A stretch of 58,460 bases of DNA from NCBI GenBank assembly GCA_903889895.1, contig CAISYZ010000199.1:1-58460 (forward strand), read 5' to 3'. This stretch comes from an uncultured Verrucomicrobia subdivision 3 bacterium. GTDB lineage: Bacteria; Verrucomicrobiota; Verrucomicrobiia; Limisphaerales; UBA11358. Below the pieces are notes generated by a model. It was given only the letters and a program-made list of their open reading frames with translations, did not search any database and had not been told where the DNA came from. The stretch's first letter is position 1. Every line of letters begins with the position of its first letter. The translations under genes and the position numbers were made by a program. Positions 57,102-58,460 of the stretch are shown piece after piece.

Positions 57102-58460
57102 GCCAGTTTCACTTTGACTTTGTGGCCCTTGATGTTCGCGCGGTTCAGCTTGGCGATGATGCCATTCGCATGTTCCTCCGCCACGTCCACGAAGAGATGT
57201 TTCTCGCGCACGTCCACGGTGCCGACCACCTTGCCGGGCAAACCGGTTTCACCGGCGACAGCGTTCACGACATCAATCGGCGTGACGCCCTGCGTTTCGC
57301 CGAGGCTCATCCACAGGCGCGTCTGGCCGGCGGGCGTGGCGCGGCTGACTTTTACCTTGGGCGCGGCGCCGGGCGCGGGCTTCGGCTTGACGAACAATTT
57401 TGATTCCGGCTTCGGCTCCGGCGCTTTCACCGAGGCCAAAATTTCTTCATCGGAATAGGTCTTCACCGGTTCGGCGGCGGCTACAACCGGCGGCTTGACG
57501 GCCGGTGGCGCAACCACGGCTTTTGCCGATGGCGAAACAATCGCCTTGGGCGTCGGCGCGGCGATGGCCTTCCACGGCGCGGCCTTGGACGCTTTCGGGT
57601 CGGCGAATTTGGCGACCGGACGCGGCGGACGATCTTCGAAACGGCGCGGCCGCTCCTCGCGGCGGTCGTCACGCCGGTCGTCGAAGCGCGACGGCGGCCG
57701 GCGGTCATCGCGGAAATTTCCCCGGTCGCCGCGGTCATCGAACCGGCCCGGGCGCTCTTCGCGTTGCGGTGGGCGGTCGTATTCTTCGACCTTCGGCGCG
57801 GGCTTGGCCGCTTCGCCGCTTTGCAGCAGATGAATCAGCGCGGAGGCGATGTCGTTGGAGGCAAAGCCTTCCTCGGCGAGTCGCTCGATCAACCGGTCGT
57901 GCTTCGTGAATTCGCCGCTCGTGAGCAGCGCTTTCAATTTGTCCGTGAAAACATTCTCGCGCGCCTCGGCGACTTCGTTCTCCGTCGGAATCTTGCCGCG
58001 CTGAATCCGCATGTTCGTGAAGCGTTCGATGTTGCGGATCTGAAACAGCTCGCGGAACGGCACGAGCGAAATCGCGCGGCCGCTGCGGCCGGCGCGACCC
58101 GTGCGACCGATGCGGTGAACGTAATCTTCCGGGTCATACGGCAAATCGTAGTTGAACACCACTTGCACATCGTCCACGTCAATGCCGCGCGCGGCGATGT
58201 CCGTCGCCACGAGAAATTCCAGGCCCGACTTGCGGAACTTGTTCATCACGCGGTCGCGTTGCGCCTGCGTCATGTCGCCGTGCAGGCGGTCAGCCTGATA
58301 GCCGGCGGCTTCCAGATGATCCACGAGATCGTCCACCATGCGCTTGGTGTTGCAGAAAACAATGCCGAGTTTGAGATCGTAAATGTCGATGAGCCGCGTG
58401 AGCAAATCCATCTTGTAGCGGCGGTCCACCTCGTAATAAACCTGGTCCACCGTCGGCACC
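57098..58460 (-). CDS. DEAD-box RNA helicase, C-terminal part
   Basis: The frame continues past the window end, so the N-terminal helicase domain with DEAD is missing. Visible are the helicase C domain (IVFCNTKRMVDDLVDHLEAA, LHGDMTQAQRDRVMNKFR, VATDIAARGIDVDDVQVVFNYDLP, YVHRIGRTGRAGRSGRA), an Arg/Asp-rich linker (RFDDRGDRGNFRDDRRP and similar), a long Pro/Ala-rich linker, and a terminal DbpA/CsdA-like RNA-binding domain (RLWMSLGETQGVTPIDVVNA). A role in ribosome assembly or cold-stress RNA folding is typical for this type. Confidence 0.93.
   Translation of the reverse strand, partial: VPTVDQVYYEVDRRYKMDLLTRLIDIYDLKLGIVFCNTKRMVDDLVDHLEAAGYQADRLHGDMTQAQRDRVMNKFRKSGLEFLVATDIAARGIDVDDVQVVFNYDLPYDPEDYVHRIGRTGRAGRSGRAISLVPFRELFQIRNIERFTNMRIQRGKIPTENEVAEARENVFTDKLKALLTSGEFTKHDRLIERLAEEGFASNDIASALIHLLQSGEAAKPAPKVEEYDRPPQREERPGRFDDRGDRGNFRDDRRPPSRFDDRRDDRREERPRRFEDRPPRPVAKFADPKASKAAPWKAIAAPTPKAIVSPSAKAVVAPPAVKPPVVAAAEPVKTYSDEEILASVKAPEPKPESKLFVKPKPAPGAAPKVKVSRATPAGQTRLWMSLGETQGVTPIDVVNAVAGETGLPGKVVGTVDVREKHLFVDVAEEHANGIIAKLNRANIKGHKVKVKLA

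Overview
The window is a high-GC bacterial chromosome segment that most likely comes from the Verrucomicrobiota, perhaps a Pedosphaera/Limisphaera-type lineage. Three things support this: a 51-residue basic protein at 17640-17795 that resembles the small basic protein known from Chlamydiae and Verrucomicrobia, an LL-diaminopimelate aminotransferase (dapL), and very large secreted proteins built from VCBS/FG-GAP and autotransporter-associated beta-strand repeats. No rRNA, tRNA, prophage, insertion sequence, CRISPR array or cas gene was recognised. The phylum call is an inference from family knowledge.

Layout. 1-5 kb: the end of a heavy-metal RND pump, NikR divergent from a NiCoT nickel/cobalt permease, then guaB. 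5-6.2 kb: a gene-free convergent intergenic region holding two copies of a ~209-bp hairpin-rich element and then a 28-unit, 21-bp tandem array of a near-palindromic 10-mer. 6.2-12 kb (minus): a secreted VCBS-repeat protein and an overlapping ExbB-ExbD-TonB-zinc ribbon cluster. 12-20.7 kb (plus): dUTPase, hypoxanthine phosphoribosyltransferase, nucleoside transporter, a Tat-type phosphoesterase, dapL, the small basic protein, a RluB-type synthase, an SH3-domain secreted protein and folD. 20.8-22.9 kb: a small accessory-looking pocket with an orphan gene, a second and unrelated 21-bp array, and an orphan 284-residue gene right behind that array. 22.9-31.8 kb: a large FAD/Fe-S dehydrogenase, frr, a FtsB-like protein, mnmE, aroB and a PAS-SpoIIE phosphatase. 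32-43.7 kb: one 3882-codon secreted beta-strand-repeat protein, with a decayed copy of its own 5' end upstream. 45-58.5 kb: ArsR-type regulator, hemC, def/parB, mcsA-mcsB, an MntR-controlled mntH-uspA unit, purA-uppS, a RluA-type synthase, an L7Ae-like protein and a DEAD-box helicase cut by the window edge.

How the genes work together. Two metal circuits share one plan, a regulator divergent from its importer (nikR/NiCoT and mntR/mntH); for mntR the two inverted-repeat operators are visible. dUTPase, hypoxanthine phosphoribosyltransferase and the CNT transporter form a tight nucleotide-salvage operon, while guaB and purA supply the two purine branches. The Exb/Ton genes overlap by 4 bp at each junction and are presumably one transcript, but the ExbD lacks the usual transmembrane aspartate.

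The most unusual feature is the pair of 21-bp arrays. Their sequences are unrelated, but both keep a strict period of two DNA helical turns, both centre on (near-)palindromes, and both combine a constant core with flanks that switch between a few states. One lies 34 bp upstream of an orphan gene of unknown function. I treat this as the best candidate for an undescribed system; no function can be assigned from sequence alone.
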